This document shows, in pieces, positions 1 to 10,329 of a stretch of 64,000 bases of DNA (position 1 is its first letter; each line of letters begins with the position of its first letter). The position numbers were made by a program, and so were the translations under genes. Under the pieces are notes generated by a model. The model did no database searches. It was given only the letters and a program-made list of their open reading frames with translations, and was not told where the DNA came from. The stretch comes from Zerene cesonia. Lineage: Eukaryota; Arthropoda; Insecta; Lepidoptera; Pieridae. The stretch is taken from contig NC_052126.1 in NCBI RefSeq assembly GCF_012273895.1, forward strand, positions 3,547,218 to 3,611,217. Reading direction: 5' to 3'.

Positions 1-1301
1 TAAATTATCCTTAAAAAAGAAACCTTACCAAATAAATGCAATACTTTCATTGTCTTCATCGTGGCAGTATTACAGTGCTGTACGATATATGGTAATTTAA
101 TATTTTCAGACTAAATGATTTTATACTAGGAAACTAGTAACAAATTTTATTACCAGTGTGTCCAATGTATGCAAATAAGTCACGATCATTATAAAATCAT
201 GTTAGTGGTTATTTAACTATATGTATTTTGAAGTGTGTAAGCGCCTACCTACTTATGATTGTTCATTTTTTGATGCTATGTGGGGGGTTACTCTTTTTAA
301 AATGCGTTTTATTTAGTTTATGTAGGTACTTTGTTATACAGAAATTTGCTGGATATTAACAAAGTTATTCTCCCGTTAAGCATAATATTGTTTTTATACA
401 ATTCTCAATTCTGAATATTAAAGTGATTTAATGTTAAGCCTAACTGTATGATTATTTTCTACAAAAATGGTCACTTAGCTCCCTGAGGAGGAGAAGATAG
501 GTTGCTACCTATCAGATTCTAATATTGGATCAAACCACAACAATCTCCTACCAAACTCAAAAACAATCACGCCAATCGTTTGAAAACCCATCGAGTTATA
601 TGATAACAAACCAAAAATAGCATCTTCGAATTGAAAACCCTTTGAATTACTTTTGAGACGAATTGTAGTGTCGTAAAGAAATGATTTTTGCAAAACATTT
701 CGCTTTTTCTACCATTAAAACATTAATTTCACTCCAACAAGGGGCTACTGAAAATCAGCGCTGCGCATAACGCGTAGCACACGCTGAGTAGTTACCCTTT
801 TTAGCACCACACCGTTTAGTCATAAGTACACTTTTTAATTTTAATTTTAATTTAACTGTAAATGTGGTGGTGATAAATAAACATTTCTTTCTTTCTTTCA
901 TTATCCAGCGTTTGCACAGTGATAAGGAAGGGCGCCCGTTATCGTTATTCATTCTTGTACATTATACATATATTTTAAAGGCACATTACATTTTAATTAT
1001 AATTGATAGCTATCTATCCATTATAATGAAAATGTCAACATTATTTTATCTCCATGAACAGAAAAATGGTTAAATTATAAGTAAACTTATTTTGTATCAT
1101 TTTATTATGTATTGTATATGTTATTGTATTGGCATTTATTGGGTATTTTCCAAAAGAAGCGTGTTGTGTGTTTGTTATTCTTAAAATTCGAAAAGCGGAA
1201 CGGATCTATATTTTCACATATGTTTATGATTAATTTTCAAGATTGGTTTTTGCTCCTCCATACGTTTCTTCGGTCGAAAATCGTGTTATGAATTAACGCC
1301 A
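1..1301. other. Intergenic region, no gene recognised
   Basis: AT-rich sequence with only short open frames that resemble no known protein. Around 745-900 there is a moderately GC-richer segment followed by a run of CTTT units, which looks like a decayed interspersed repeat. The segment from about 1100 to 1301 is the 3' flank of the first Kazal gene and is recognisably related to the 3' flanks of the next two copies. Confidence 0.5.
1135..1140 (-). terminator. Poly(A) signal, Kazal copy 1
   Basis: AATAAA on the minus strand about 160 bases after the stop. Equivalent signals with related downstream sequence (a CGTGTT motif 30-40 bases on) occur at 5135-5140 and 7492-7497 for copies 2 and 3. 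Confidence 0.5.
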
Positions 1302-2188
1302 TTATCTGCAATTTCCATCGTATAGTTTATACAATAAAACGCCTGTTATACTTGACTCGCACTGCATATTGCACTCCCCGTCGTACGTTTTGAGGTTGTT
1401 CGCACACACGGGATCGCCAGGTGCACACATACAAAAGAAATTGTGTTTATCGGGTCTGCGCCCGTAGATTGTTGAGACGACAACCATCAGAGCCACTGAA
1501 ATGCAGGTTGGGGTTAAAAAGCTGTAAGACTTGTAGTTGGGACATAATATAATCCTACTTTCTTACTAATATTATAAATGCGAAACATTGTAAGGATGTG
1601 TGTGCGTTTGTTGCTCTTTCGCGCAAAAACTATTGAACCGATTGCAATGAAATTTGGTACGTAGAGAGCTGGATAACTGGAATAACATACAGGTATCTTT
1701 TTATCGCGATGTTCTTACGGGATTCGGACTTACTCGGGTGAAACCGCGCAGCTAAAAAACTATAATAACTACACAAGACCTTGTCATAGTTTGTTGAATT
1801 AATTAGTTTATTGTCACATTACTCTTAACTCTTAGATCGCTCAAGTGAAAATGTATGTCGTTCTTTCACATACAAACTTCTGATGAAATTTATGGAACTA
1901 TATGAAATGCCACAGTTTATCATATAGGATAATTTATTCCTGGTTACTGCGTTAATGAAGCTGCTGGATTCAGCATGTAATATGACTATTTTAAATAATA
2001 GATTCTTCTGTTTTTATTTTATGATAATGAGTACCATAGTAAAAGCGGGCAGTGGGCATGTGGTGATCGCTCACCATCAGGCGAACTACCAGCTCAGTTA
2101 CCCGCTCTGACATAAAAAAGCTACTGCATTATAAATATTAATTATTAATTTTCGAATACGACTTACGAAGTAGAAGAGACGTCTTCAT
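1302..2188 (-). CDS. Kazal-type secreted peptide, copy 1
   Basis: Small secreted protein of 71 residues with one Kazal-like domain, a fold usually used to inhibit serine proteases outside the cell. Two exons: 2167-2188 and 1302-1495, with donor GTAAGT, acceptor CAG and phase-1 intron. Exon 1 (MKTSLLL plus one base) and the start of exon 2 (ALMVVVSTIYG) form a clear signal peptide. The mature part has six cysteines in the order C-x-C-x6-C, an ANNLKTY motif, then C-x3-C and a last C in YDGNC. The spacing between cysteines 2 and 3 is 6, one less than the usual 7, and Pro stands where the P1 specificity residue is expected. A TATA box and promoter block shared with copies 2 and 3 lie upstream. 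A Helitron-like repeat sits in the intron. Family assignment is secure; inhibitory activity is inference. Confidence 0.85.
1552..1757 (+). mobile_element. Family A repeat (Helitron-like)
   Basis: Family A runs from ACTAATATTATAAATGCGAA to about GGGGCGCAGCTAGT over roughly 200 bases, has no coding capacity and no inverted ends, and ends near CTAG. This resembles non-autonomous lepidopteran Helitrons of the Lep1 kind; the class is inferred. This copy lies in the intron of Kazal copy 1 and is somewhat diverged. Confidence 0.7.
2030..2117 (-). repeat. Dispersed repeat, head fragment
   Basis: Reverse head fragment (ATCGCTCACCATCAGGCGAA) close to exon 1 of Kazal copy 1. Confidence 0.55.
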
Positions 2189-2230
2189 CTTGCACTGTAA
2201 GAATGGAAAGTAGTTACTTTAGATGGTATG

Positions 2231-2237
2231 TTTTATA
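2231..2237 (-). promoter_or_regulatory. TATA box of Kazal copy 1
   Basis: TATAAAA on the minus strand about 45 bases before the ATG. The same element is at 6696-6702 (copy 2) and 9321-9327 (copy 3), each 36-50 bases before its ATG, so the 5' UTRs should be only about 10-20 bases. Confidence 0.55.
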
Positions 2238-2280
2238 TTTTTTTGCAATCCACTAATTATTTATTAAAAATAATTACTAC

Positions 2281-2336
2281 CCAATGATGTAGTTACGTTA
2301 ATTATGTGAATTGATTTTTTACGAGTTATTTGAAAC
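2281..2336 (-). promoter_or_regulatory. Shared upstream block of Kazal copy 1
   Basis: About 55 bases, roughly 95-150 upstream of the ATG, nearly repeated at the same distance before copies 2 and 3. On the plus strand the common core is GTTAATTA, then AATTGATTT, then a TACGAGTTATTT-like end. Conservation in place and orientation suggests a common regulatory input, although recent duplication alone could also explain it. Confidence 0.5.
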
Positions 2337-2483
2337 ATTGGAAAAGACTTCATGTTATAAATTGATTTCTTCGTCCGTTTGTTCCCTACCAATACCTTAT
2401 GTTTTTCCTCAAAATTTAACTACGTATCTATATTTTCGGGTTTTTTAGGTTCGCTGAATTTAAATGAAGATAATAAAACTTCA

Positions 2484-2530
2484 TCATCATCAGCCCATAC
2501 ATGTTCCCACTGCTGGGACACAGGCCTTCT
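2484..2530 (-). mobile_element. SINE-like element, tail part
   Basis: Starts CATCATCATCAGCCC (reverse tail) and stops where other sequence is inserted; the matching head part is at 2995-3130. Confidence 0.55.
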
Positions 2531-2562
2531 ATTGCTATAATTTGCATAATAAATTATATCAT

Positions 2563-2770
2563 ACTAGCTCCGCCCCACGGTTACGGTCACCCCCGGTCAC
2601 CCCCGTAAGTCCGTATCCCGTAGGAAATCGGGAAAAAATTACCTATACCTTATTCCAGTTGTACAGCTGTATACGAACTAAATTTCATTGCAATTGGTTC
2701 AGTAGGTTTGCGTGAAAAACAACAAATACACACACATCCTTTCGCATTTATAATATTAGTAGGATAGGAT
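2563..2770 (-). mobile_element. Family A repeat (Helitron-like)
   Basis: Reverse copy beginning ACTAGCTCCGCCCC and ending AGTAGGATAGGAT. It is flanked by the same ten bases, ATTATATCAT, on both sides, and sits between two pieces of a SINE-like element. Confidence 0.7.
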
Positions 2771-2994
2771 ACATTATATCATATACATAGTAAATATAAT
2801 ATATAGTAAATATAATATATATAGTAAATATAATAAATACAAAAAAAAAAAAATTAAATAGAAATGAAGGGTGAAAGAGACTATTCCCCACAACACAGGG
2901 AATTCTAGTGTATAGAATAGTGAACTTTGTAATTTTAGGTTTCTTTTTTTTTTAAGTAATAATAAAGATTTTTTAATTTTTTTTTCTCTGTGGG

Positions 2995-3130
2995 TTTGGT
3001 CCATAATCCACCTCGCTGGCCAAGTGTAGGTTGACAGATAAATTGAAAACTCCATTTATTTCCTGTACGCTTGCCTGGTTTCGAACTCCGACTTTGCGAT
3101 GTAAGTCCGAGATTCTCACCGTCCGAGATT
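2995..3130 (-). mobile_element. SINE-like element, head part
   Basis: Carries the head of the same family (TGGTTTCGAACTCCGACTTT, then CGAGATTCTCACCG). With 2484-2530 it probably was one element. Confidence 0.5.
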
Positions 3131-3773
3131 TTTTTGACCGCGTGATCAAAGGAAATTAACAGAAAGTGTCTTTACACACATGTCTTAAGTTTATATATAC
3201 AGCCAAAATAAATCCAACAGAAACTGAGGTATTTTTATAAAGTCTAAAAAGATCTTGTACTGTATACAATCAGCCGAAAAATGCCAACCATCTGAATTTG
3301 TTACATGTAGATTGATTAGTTACTCATCACAATGGATGTTCCCTTGGAAACTACGGTGATCAACCACGCTAAAATGTAGACGTCTCCGGCCTTCTACTAT
3401 CTTTAGATACCTATACATATTGTAGATATTGGTATATTTACGATTAGTATTTATGGTATGGTACCATAGATACTAAATATCTCCGTTGAGATGTGAAAGG
3501 AAGAAAAACAAATAAATTAAATATACTCTTAATTATATGTATTATATCGATTATTTGGTAGTGTGAAAGTGTACTTTTGAGCTTATTTACACGGAACCAC
3601 TTGAATTTGTGTCGAAGGTCCGACTCACACTTGACCATTTTTTTATTTTTATTTTAAGCTAGAAATATTTTGATTTTTATTCTCGTAAATAATATGCAAA
3701 AAATATAGACATAAACTGAGAGACAGACAAAAATTTGTTTTAAACGTAGATTTGGATTCAGGACTTACGAATA

Positions 3774-3840
3774 TCATCATCATCATCATCACCAGCCTTA
3801 TATGTTCCCACTGCGGGGACACAAGCCTCCTATGAGGTTA
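3774..3840 (-). mobile_element. SINE-like element, tail fragment
   Basis: Reverse fragment with a CATCATCATCATCATC run followed by ATGTTCCCACTGCGGGGACA. Confidence 0.55.
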
Positions 3841-3940
3841 CGAGTATTGATAATGAAAAAAACTTCTGATGAATACCTTATGTGCACAGAATTAAATCTG
3901 TTATTAAAGTATTTAAAAGTGTGAACAACGCATATCTTTT

Positions 3941-4078
3941 ACTAGCTACGCCCCGCGGTTTCACCTGCGTAAGTCCGTATCTCGTAGGAATATCGGGATA
4001 AAAAGTTGCCTTTATGTTATTCCAGTTGTTCAGCTATCTACATACCAAATTTCATTGCAATCGGTTCAGTAGTTTTTG
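3941..4078 (-). mobile_element. Family A repeat, cut by the gap
   Basis: Reverse copy beginning ACTAGCTACGCCCCGCGG and lost into the N run. A repeat at the gap edge fits an assembly break caused by repeats. Confidence 0.75.
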
Positions 4079-5078
4079 NNNNNNNNNNNNNNNNNNNNNN
4101 NNNNNNNNNNNNNNNNNNNNNNNNNNNNNNNNNNNNNNNNNNNNNNNNNNNNNNNNNNNNNNNNNNNNNNNNNNNNNNNNNNNNNNNNNNNNNNNNNNNN
4201 NNNNNNNNNNNNNNNNNNNNNNNNNNNNNNNNNNNNNNNNNNNNNNNNNNNNNNNNNNNNNNNNNNNNNNNNNNNNNNNNNNNNNNNNNNNNNNNNNNNN
4301 NNNNNNNNNNNNNNNNNNNNNNNNNNNNNNNNNNNNNNNNNNNNNNNNNNNNNNNNNNNNNNNNNNNNNNNNNNNNNNNNNNNNNNNNNNNNNNNNNNNN
4401 NNNNNNNNNNNNNNNNNNNNNNNNNNNNNNNNNNNNNNNNNNNNNNNNNNNNNNNNNNNNNNNNNNNNNNNNNNNNNNNNNNNNNNNNNNNNNNNNNNNN
4501 NNNNNNNNNNNNNNNNNNNNNNNNNNNNNNNNNNNNNNNNNNNNNNNNNNNNNNNNNNNNNNNNNNNNNNNNNNNNNNNNNNNNNNNNNNNNNNNNNNNN
4601 NNNNNNNNNNNNNNNNNNNNNNNNNNNNNNNNNNNNNNNNNNNNNNNNNNNNNNNNNNNNNNNNNNNNNNNNNNNNNNNNNNNNNNNNNNNNNNNNNNNN
4701 NNNNNNNNNNNNNNNNNNNNNNNNNNNNNNNNNNNNNNNNNNNNNNNNNNNNNNNNNNNNNNNNNNNNNNNNNNNNNNNNNNNNNNNNNNNNNNNNNNNN
4801 NNNNNNNNNNNNNNNNNNNNNNNNNNNNNNNNNNNNNNNNNNNNNNNNNNNNNNNNNNNNNNNNNNNNNNNNNNNNNNNNNNNNNNNNNNNNNNNNNNNN
4901 NNNNNNNNNNNNNNNNNNNNNNNNNNNNNNNNNNNNNNNNNNNNNNNNNNNNNNNNNNNNNNNNNNNNNNNNNNNNNNNNNNNNNNNNNNNNNNNNNNNN
5001 NNNNNNNNNNNNNNNNNNNNNNNNNNNNNNNNNNNNNNNNNNNNNNNNNNNNNNNNNNNNNNNNNNNNNNNNNNNNNN
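4079..5078. other. Assembly gap (1000 N)
   Basis: Exactly 1000 N, a placeholder of unknown real length. It cuts off a Helitron-like repeat on its left edge. Open frames that span it are artefacts. Confidence 0.98.
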
Positions 5079-5134
5079 TTCTATATAGATTGAAAGAGGG
5101 ATAGCATAAAGAAAAACTTGTTTATATCATTCTA

Positions 5135-5140
5135 TTTATT
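5135..5140 (-). terminator. Poly(A) signal, Kazal copy 2
   Basis: AATAAA on the minus strand about 160 bases after the stop, in sequence homologous to the 3' ends of copies 1 and 3. Confidence 0.5.
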
Positions 5141-5297
5141 TAACAAGGCAGTAGGTATTCTCGAAAAAACGTGTTGTATGACAGCTGTAAAAATTCAAAT
5201 AACATATCCACATATTTAGAGGTCACATTATATTAAGCAGCATCTTATCGTCATCCAGACGCTTTGCTCCTCCATACGTTTCTTCAGTCGAAATTTT

Positions 5298-6656
5298 TTA
5301 GGACACTTTGTTGCAGGGTCCATCGTATAATTTGTATAAGAGAACGCCTGTTGTTCGCGCATAGCATTTCATATTGCACTCGCCAGCGTACGTCTTGTGG
5401 TTGTTCGCACACACGAGCTTCCCAGGTGCGCACGCACAATAGTAGTAAGGGTATCTGTGCGCGTAGATTGTTGAGACGAGAGCCATCAGAGCAACTGAAA
5501 CACACGTCACGCACGTCTTGGTTAGTAAGCTCTAAGAGTTTTAGCTGGGACATCCTATAAACAAAGACACGATACGTGAAATCTACACAAGATTAGTACG
5601 TTTGAGATTTATTCGTAAGTCGTTTTAGATTTAGTCGTTACACTTACACCTCTTCAAATGGATTGCCGACAGCAATATGGAAAGGGATTAGGAAAGGATT
5701 GAAGATAGGAATTAATGAAAAGACTGGGAAGGGTAAGTAAGAGGATATGGGCCTCCGGCTTCCCCACTCACCGAACGAAACACAGCAGTATGCTATTTCA
5801 TGCCGGTCTTCTGTGGGGGTGTGGTACTTCCCCGGTGCGACCTGGCCTAGTTCGTGCCGAAGCGTGCTCGACTACCACATAAATGTTTGTTATTCTTACA
5901 CGTACAAACTTCTGATTGGAACTCTATGCAATTCGCCACAGATTGTAAGCTCGGATAAGCACATAGGATATTTCTTACCGGGGTACTACATATATGAATA
6001 AAGGTGCTGGCTTCAGCATGTAAAATGGTTACTCTAAATCAAGATTTCGCCGATAAATCTTCCAAATTTCATCGGATTAAACGTTCCTATACTCTGGTTT
6101 AATTTGACTAAAAGTTATCCACAGCATTTGCATTTCTTTTTATGTTATTGAAAAGCAAACGAGCAGACGCATTGCCTGGTTGAATGCAAATGCGCCCCCC
6201 ACAGACGTCCATTTTTTTTTTTTGTCACAGTGGGCAATGGAGCTGGTGGGACGCCTGATGGTAAGCGCTACCACCGCCCATGAACATTTGTAGAGGCGTA
6301 AAGTCGATTACAGACCTTTCGCCTCTACAAATGGATTGCCGACTTTAAATTGGGAAGGGATTAAGAAAGGATTGGCGAGAGGAATAAAGGAAAGGACTGG
6401 GAAGGAGAAGGAAAAGGATATGGGCCTCCGGCTCCCCCACTCACCGAACGAAACACAGCAGAATGCTATTTCACGCCGGTCCTCTGTGGGGGTGTGGTAC
6501 TTCCCCGGTGCGAGCTGGCCCAATTCGTGCCGAAGCGTGCTCGACTACCACATATAAAAACATAATGTTATGGGTGCTGCCTACCCGAAAAAAGCATATT
6601 CTCAATTTGTTATAAAGATTGAATAAAGACTTACTAAATAGAAGGAACGTCTTCAT
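5298..6656 (-). CDS. Kazal-type secreted peptide, copy 2
   Basis: Paralogue of the neighbouring copies, 72 residues. Exons 6635-6656 and 5298-5494, phase-1 intron with GTAAGT donor and TTTCAG acceptor. The signal peptide is MKTFLLFI followed by ALMALVSTIYA. The mature domain has cysteines in C-x-C-x6-C order (CACAPGKLVC), the ANNHKTY motif, ECNMKC and the final YDGPC. As in the other copies the reactive loop is one residue short and has Pro at the expected P1. The intron carries two direct copies of the same dispersed repeat. The 3' flank (CTCCTCCATACGTTTCTTC region near 5265) closely matches that of copy 1 near 1254, which shows that they arose by duplication of a whole unit. Confidence 0.85.
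5647..5880 (+). repeat. Dispersed repeat, first copy in the intron of Kazal copy 2
   Basis: Contains AATGGATTGCCGAC, GGGCCTCCGGCTTCCCCACT and CCGAAGCGTGCTCGACTACC. A second copy in the same orientation ends at 6553. Confidence 0.65.
6210..6553 (+). repeat. Dispersed repeat, second and longer copy
   Basis: Starts with a T run and GTCACAGTGGGCAATGGAGC, then GGTAAGCGCTACCACCGCCC, and continues as the copy at 5647. The same head recurs at 10535, 22650 and 24757. Confidence 0.65.
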
Positions 6657-6695
6657 CTTGCACTGCTAGAATGGAGAGTGACTATGAATGTCAAG

Positions 6696-6702
6696 TTTTA
6701 TA
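6696..6702 (-). promoter_or_regulatory. TATA box of Kazal copy 2
   Basis: TATAAAA on the minus strand 40 bases before the ATG, in the same place as in copies 1 and 3. Confidence 0.55.
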
Positions 6703-6740
6703 AATGCTACATTTCGTTATTTTTTTAAAATAATTACAAT

Positions 6741-6796
6741 CCAATGATGTGGTAACATTAATTACGTAAATTGATTTTTACGAGTTAATTGAAACA
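6741..6796 (-). promoter_or_regulatory. Shared upstream block of Kazal copy 2
   Basis: Counterpart of the block before copy 1: CCAATGATGT, an ATTAATTAC stretch, AATTGATTTTTACGAG and a TTGAAAC end on the plus strand. Similarity continues further upstream to about 6960, so the block is part of a longer duplicated unit. Confidence 0.5.
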
Positions 6797-7491
6797 TGCA
6801 TTCGAAAAATTATACACGTTATACCTAAATTGATTTATCCGTCCGTTTGTTACCTTCTAAACCTTACCTTGTTTTCAAAACTAGTTCTCAATTCAAAACT
6901 CTTAATATTTACGTGTTAATTAATTAGGTTTGATGAATTCAAATTAAGACTATATAAATTAATGTTACCTAATTCTTATTAGGATTGTATTTTTTCTAAA
7001 GTGCTTAAAGAAACAAATTGTACTTGAAAAGCCTCATGTGTTCAGCTATCGGTCATCAGCCAGCCAAAGCCATCCAACGGAGTCGGAAATAGTTAAATTT
7101 GGATATATTTTAATACTCATCCTTTTGGAAGATATGGAACATTTCTGCGGCTTAGATTTTTTTGTTAAAAAATCAGACTATATGTTACTAGCTTTCCGCC
7201 CGCGACTTCGTCCGTCTGTTCAAAAGAAATGGCTCCGGCGATTTAAATAAAAAAATACATATTGTACATACATATACAGGAGGTTTCGGGGGTGATTAAT
7301 AAATCTAACTAAGTTCCATATATAGAAAACTTATTTCTTTGTGTTTTCAAGAAATGAAAAACTACTTCAATTTCCTAAAAATAACAATAGGTTAATTTTG
7401 TCATCATCTGTAATGATGTCATAGGTCATCTAATTTTCTTTATTTTAATAAATCAATAACAAAATTAATAGGTGCTTTATTTTCTATATCA

Positions 7492-7497
7492 TTTATT
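7492..7497 (-). terminator. Poly(A) signal, Kazal copy 3
   Basis: AATAAA on the minus strand about 190 bases after the stop, in sequence homologous to the 3' ends of copies 1 and 2. Confidence 0.5.
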
Positions 7498-7686
7498 CAA
7501 TGGTAATTTCAATATTTTCGACCAGAAACGTGTTTTCTTATACCGAGATATTTCACAAAATTCGCATAGCTAAACTGATCCACATATATCCATTTCATCC
7601 ATATATATCATTCTTGTATGTGCATATTGCTACATATTAACTATCTATAATGTATACGTTTCTCTAGTCGAAACTTTATAAAACGC

Positions 7687-9285
7687 CTACGTGCGGCACG
7701 GTCCGTCGTACAGTTTGTATAAGTATCGACCGGTTCTCTTTGAATCGCAGTTCATATTGCACTCGCTGTCGTAGGTCTTGAAGTTGTTTGCACACAAGGG
7801 CTGGATTGGTGCACACCGACAGATCAGCACGGGTTTATCTGCGTAGATTGCGGCGACTAGAGCCAGCAGAGCCACTGAAATACAGATCAGGGTTAGGTTA
7901 GGTTAGAAACGGCTTGTAATCTGATGGTGGGCTTGTTTACAGGCGGCCGCAGTCGGGGTAGTGGATGATTTCATATGAGCTCCCACGACCTCGGCGAATA
8001 GCGCGGGAAGAGGGGACACAGTGGAGTTTAGTCGGTAGGTCCATTGCCTCCCTAGGCAGTGGGAGTCCGACAAAACCCACGGCCTTTCCCCGCGCCGTGG
8101 GTATGCATGAGCATTCTCCACTTAAAAAAAATGGTTAGAAACGGCGGGAAACATGTTAGTTATGTCCCAACTAGGGGACTCACCAATCCAACAAGCAAAT
8201 CGATTTACATAACGCTATGCTGTTCTAGCTAGAAGAAGGAGAGCTATCCTTTAATTAGGACATCCAATCTATCAAACAAATCGGTTTAGCTATTGTTATG
8301 TTAATGTTAAGAATTTTTGATTCTTAACATTGACACAAAGGAAGGTGGACTCCAAGATAGAGGCTGATCGAGTTTTGGGTTGAAAAGTTATATGTACCCA
8401 TAGAGAAGATCAATAAATACTTTATTATTATCATTGATAGGCGAATATAAATATAAATAAAAGACGAGCTGAGCCCCGCGATTCCACCGCGTATGTCAGT
8501 TTCCCGTAGGAATATTGAGATAAAAAGTTGCCTATATGTTATTCCAGTTGTCCAGCTATCTACGTACCAAATTTCATTACAATCGGTTAAGTCGTTTTTG
8601 CATGAAAGAGTAACAAACATACACACATCCTTACTAATAGTAGTAGTAGTAGTATTATAATTCTAGTACTAATCTACCTTAGTAGAAATTAGAATAAGCA
8701 AGAATATCAATCGAATATAAGTAATTCATTAGTTTTTTCCAATTACTGATTATAGGATCAGATATAGTCGACATACATAGATATAATTGATTCAATTTGT
8801 AAATATTCAATTTTAGAACTTATAGCTATTTCCATTTATAAGCACGAAAATGACGATGGTTTGATGGATGTATGTTTTTTTTAAGTCTTTCACGCAATAG
8901 CGACTCTCAAGTATGTATAAAATTTAATATAGCGTTTTATGAAATATTATTGTTATTGTTGTCAGAATAAGAACGTAGGTTAATTTTTACTCGTATACCA
9001 GACGAGAGAGAAGATTTGATCCCCACCTAGTAGGTAGATTATATGCGCCAATTTTGTTATTAATGTTTTGAATGTTTGTGGAAGTTTATTTATTATGACA
9101 TATTATTATTATTACTTACAGCTTTATGAATGGATAGCTTTTGCTTTTTTCACTCTATCTATTAAAAAAATATCAAAATCGGTTGTATAGTTTTAAAGAT
9201 CTAAGCGTACATACATACAGACGCGGGAAGCGACTTTGATTTATACTATATAGTGATACTCACTCAATAAAAATAACGTCTTCAT
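7687..9285 (-). CDS. Kazal-type secreted peptide, copy 3
   Basis: Third tandem paralogue, 69 residues. Exons 9264-9285 and 7687-7874; donor GTGAGT, acceptor TTTCAG, phase 1. Exon 1 encodes MKTLFLL and the split codon gives Met; with ALLALVAAIYA it forms the signal peptide. Mature domain: CRCAPIQPLC, then ANNFKTY, ECNMNC and the terminal YDGPCRT. It shares the shortened cysteine 2-3 loop and the Pro at the presumed P1. The intron is about 1.4 kb and holds a GC-richer dispersed repeat (about 7930-8130) and a Helitron-like copy (8464-8655). It is the last Kazal copy before the P450 gene interrupts the series. Confidence 0.85.
7930..8135 (-). repeat. GC-richer dispersed repeat in the intron of Kazal copy 3
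   Basis: Contains GTGGGAGTCCGACAAAACCC and CGCGCCGTGGGTATGCATGA. A shorter relative is at about 41970-42075 (AGTGTAAGTCCGACATAACC). Class unknown. Confidence 0.5.
8464..8655 (-). mobile_element. Family A repeat (Helitron-like)
   Basis: Reverse copy in the intron of Kazal copy 3, ending in a short run of AGT triplets. Confidence 0.7.
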
Positions 9286-9320
9286 CTTGAACAATAAAAG
9301 CTAAAGCAACGATGGATTGG

Positions 9321-9327
9321 TTTTATA
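9321..9327 (-). promoter_or_regulatory. TATA box of Kazal copy 3
   Basis: TATAAAA on the minus strand 36 bases before the ATG, in the same place as in copies 1 and 2. Confidence 0.55.
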
Positions 9328-9370
9328 TTTTCCTAAATTCACTAATTATGTTCGAGATATAAGTATGGCT

Positions 9371-9420
9371 AATTGAAGTGACGTTAATTATATAAATTGA
9401 TTTGAACGTGTTATTTGCAA
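9371..9420 (-). promoter_or_regulatory. Shared upstream block of Kazal copy 3
   Basis: Counterpart of the blocks before copies 1 and 2, with GACGTTAATTATATAAATTG, then AACGTGTTATTTG. Surrounding sequence is more diverged than between copies 1 and 2, which makes the retained core more telling. Confidence 0.5.
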
Positions 9421-9612
9421 CGCGTTGGAGAAAGAGAAACGCATGCTGTTAGAACGTTTTATCCAAATGATTGTTGTATTGTAAATAGGCTGTGTAATGT
9501 TTTACGATCTCTATACTTTCGAGGGAAGTGTATTCGATTGAAGATGCGCAAATGCGAATGATTTCTGACTAACTGTTCGCCCCAACTTATTGCTTGCCGT
9601 GGTACATATATA

Positions 9613-9804
9613 GCCTACTAACTGCGCCCCGCGGTTTCACCCGCGTAAGTCGGTATCATAAAAAGTTGCCTATATGTTATTCCAGTTGTCCAGCTGTCTA
9701 CGTACCAAATTTCATTGCAATCGGTTCAGTAGTTTTTGCGTGAAAGAGCAATAAACACACACACACATCCTTACTAACTTTCGCATTTATAATATTAGTA
9801 GGAT
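9613..9804 (-). mobile_element. Family A repeat (Helitron-like)
   Basis: Reverse copy with a deletion of the CCCGTAGGAATATCGGG part; it lies between the promoter of Kazal copy 3 and the P450 gene. Confidence 0.7.
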
Positions 9805-9945
9805 GTCACTCAGTGAAGTTGCAACTTTCCAATTGTGAATTTTCGAAACCGGTGCAGCTTTTTTGCGTGAAAACGTTAGGAACAAAAAAAAAAGTTGAGA
9901 GGTGTCAAGGGACACCCGGATGGAACGAAATTCCTTTCGTTTCTA

Positions 9946-9966
9946 AAAGAGAGAGAAAGAGAGAGA

Positions 9967-10012
<46 letters not shown>

Positions 10013-10022
10013 CAGACAGAGA
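9946..10022 (+). repeat. GA microsatellite
   Basis: About 75 bases of mostly AG repeats, ending with GACAGACAGAG, between Kazal copy 3 and the P450 gene. Confidence 0.9.
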
Positions 10023-10329
10023 AACATGCGCACGCTGCACAGCTTACAATAGCTTACTATAGCTAAAATTGTGGTTATAAATTTTCGTGAGAATTTTTTT
10101 CCGTCTAGCCCCCTTTCACAACGCGCGATAAGGAACTGTGTTCCAAAAATTTTCCTCTTTATAATATAAGTGTAGATATTAAATTGTAAAACCGTCATGT
10201 TCATGTCATAAACACCTATCATACTTACCCAAGTAATTTATTATTTATCATAACATATTATATAACCATTAACAAACAATATTATACTTCTAACAAACAT
10301 GTAATTACATAAACTAAGATATCGTTAAT

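Noticed and set aside
505..693. 62-codon frame on the minus strand
   Set aside because: No recognisable domain, no splice partner and no promoter signal; probably chance.
4006..5104. Three long open frames of about 350 codons
   Set aside because: They consist almost wholly of N; the stop-free length is produced by the gap. The same holds for 25353-26393 and 58545-59606.
5747..6557. Frames containing LPHSPNETQQ
   Set aside because: The same peptide appears twice because the dispersed repeat occurs twice in the intron of Kazal copy 2; no start, splice or domain supports a gene.
8324..8626. 100-codon frame on the minus strand
   Set aside because: It runs through a family A repeat. Similar repeat-derived frames at 2464-2715, 17932-18135, 28582-28764 and 37730-37918 were dropped for the same reason.
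9813..10222. Arg/Glu- and Ser/Leu-rich frames
   Set aside because: They are translations of the GA microsatellite.
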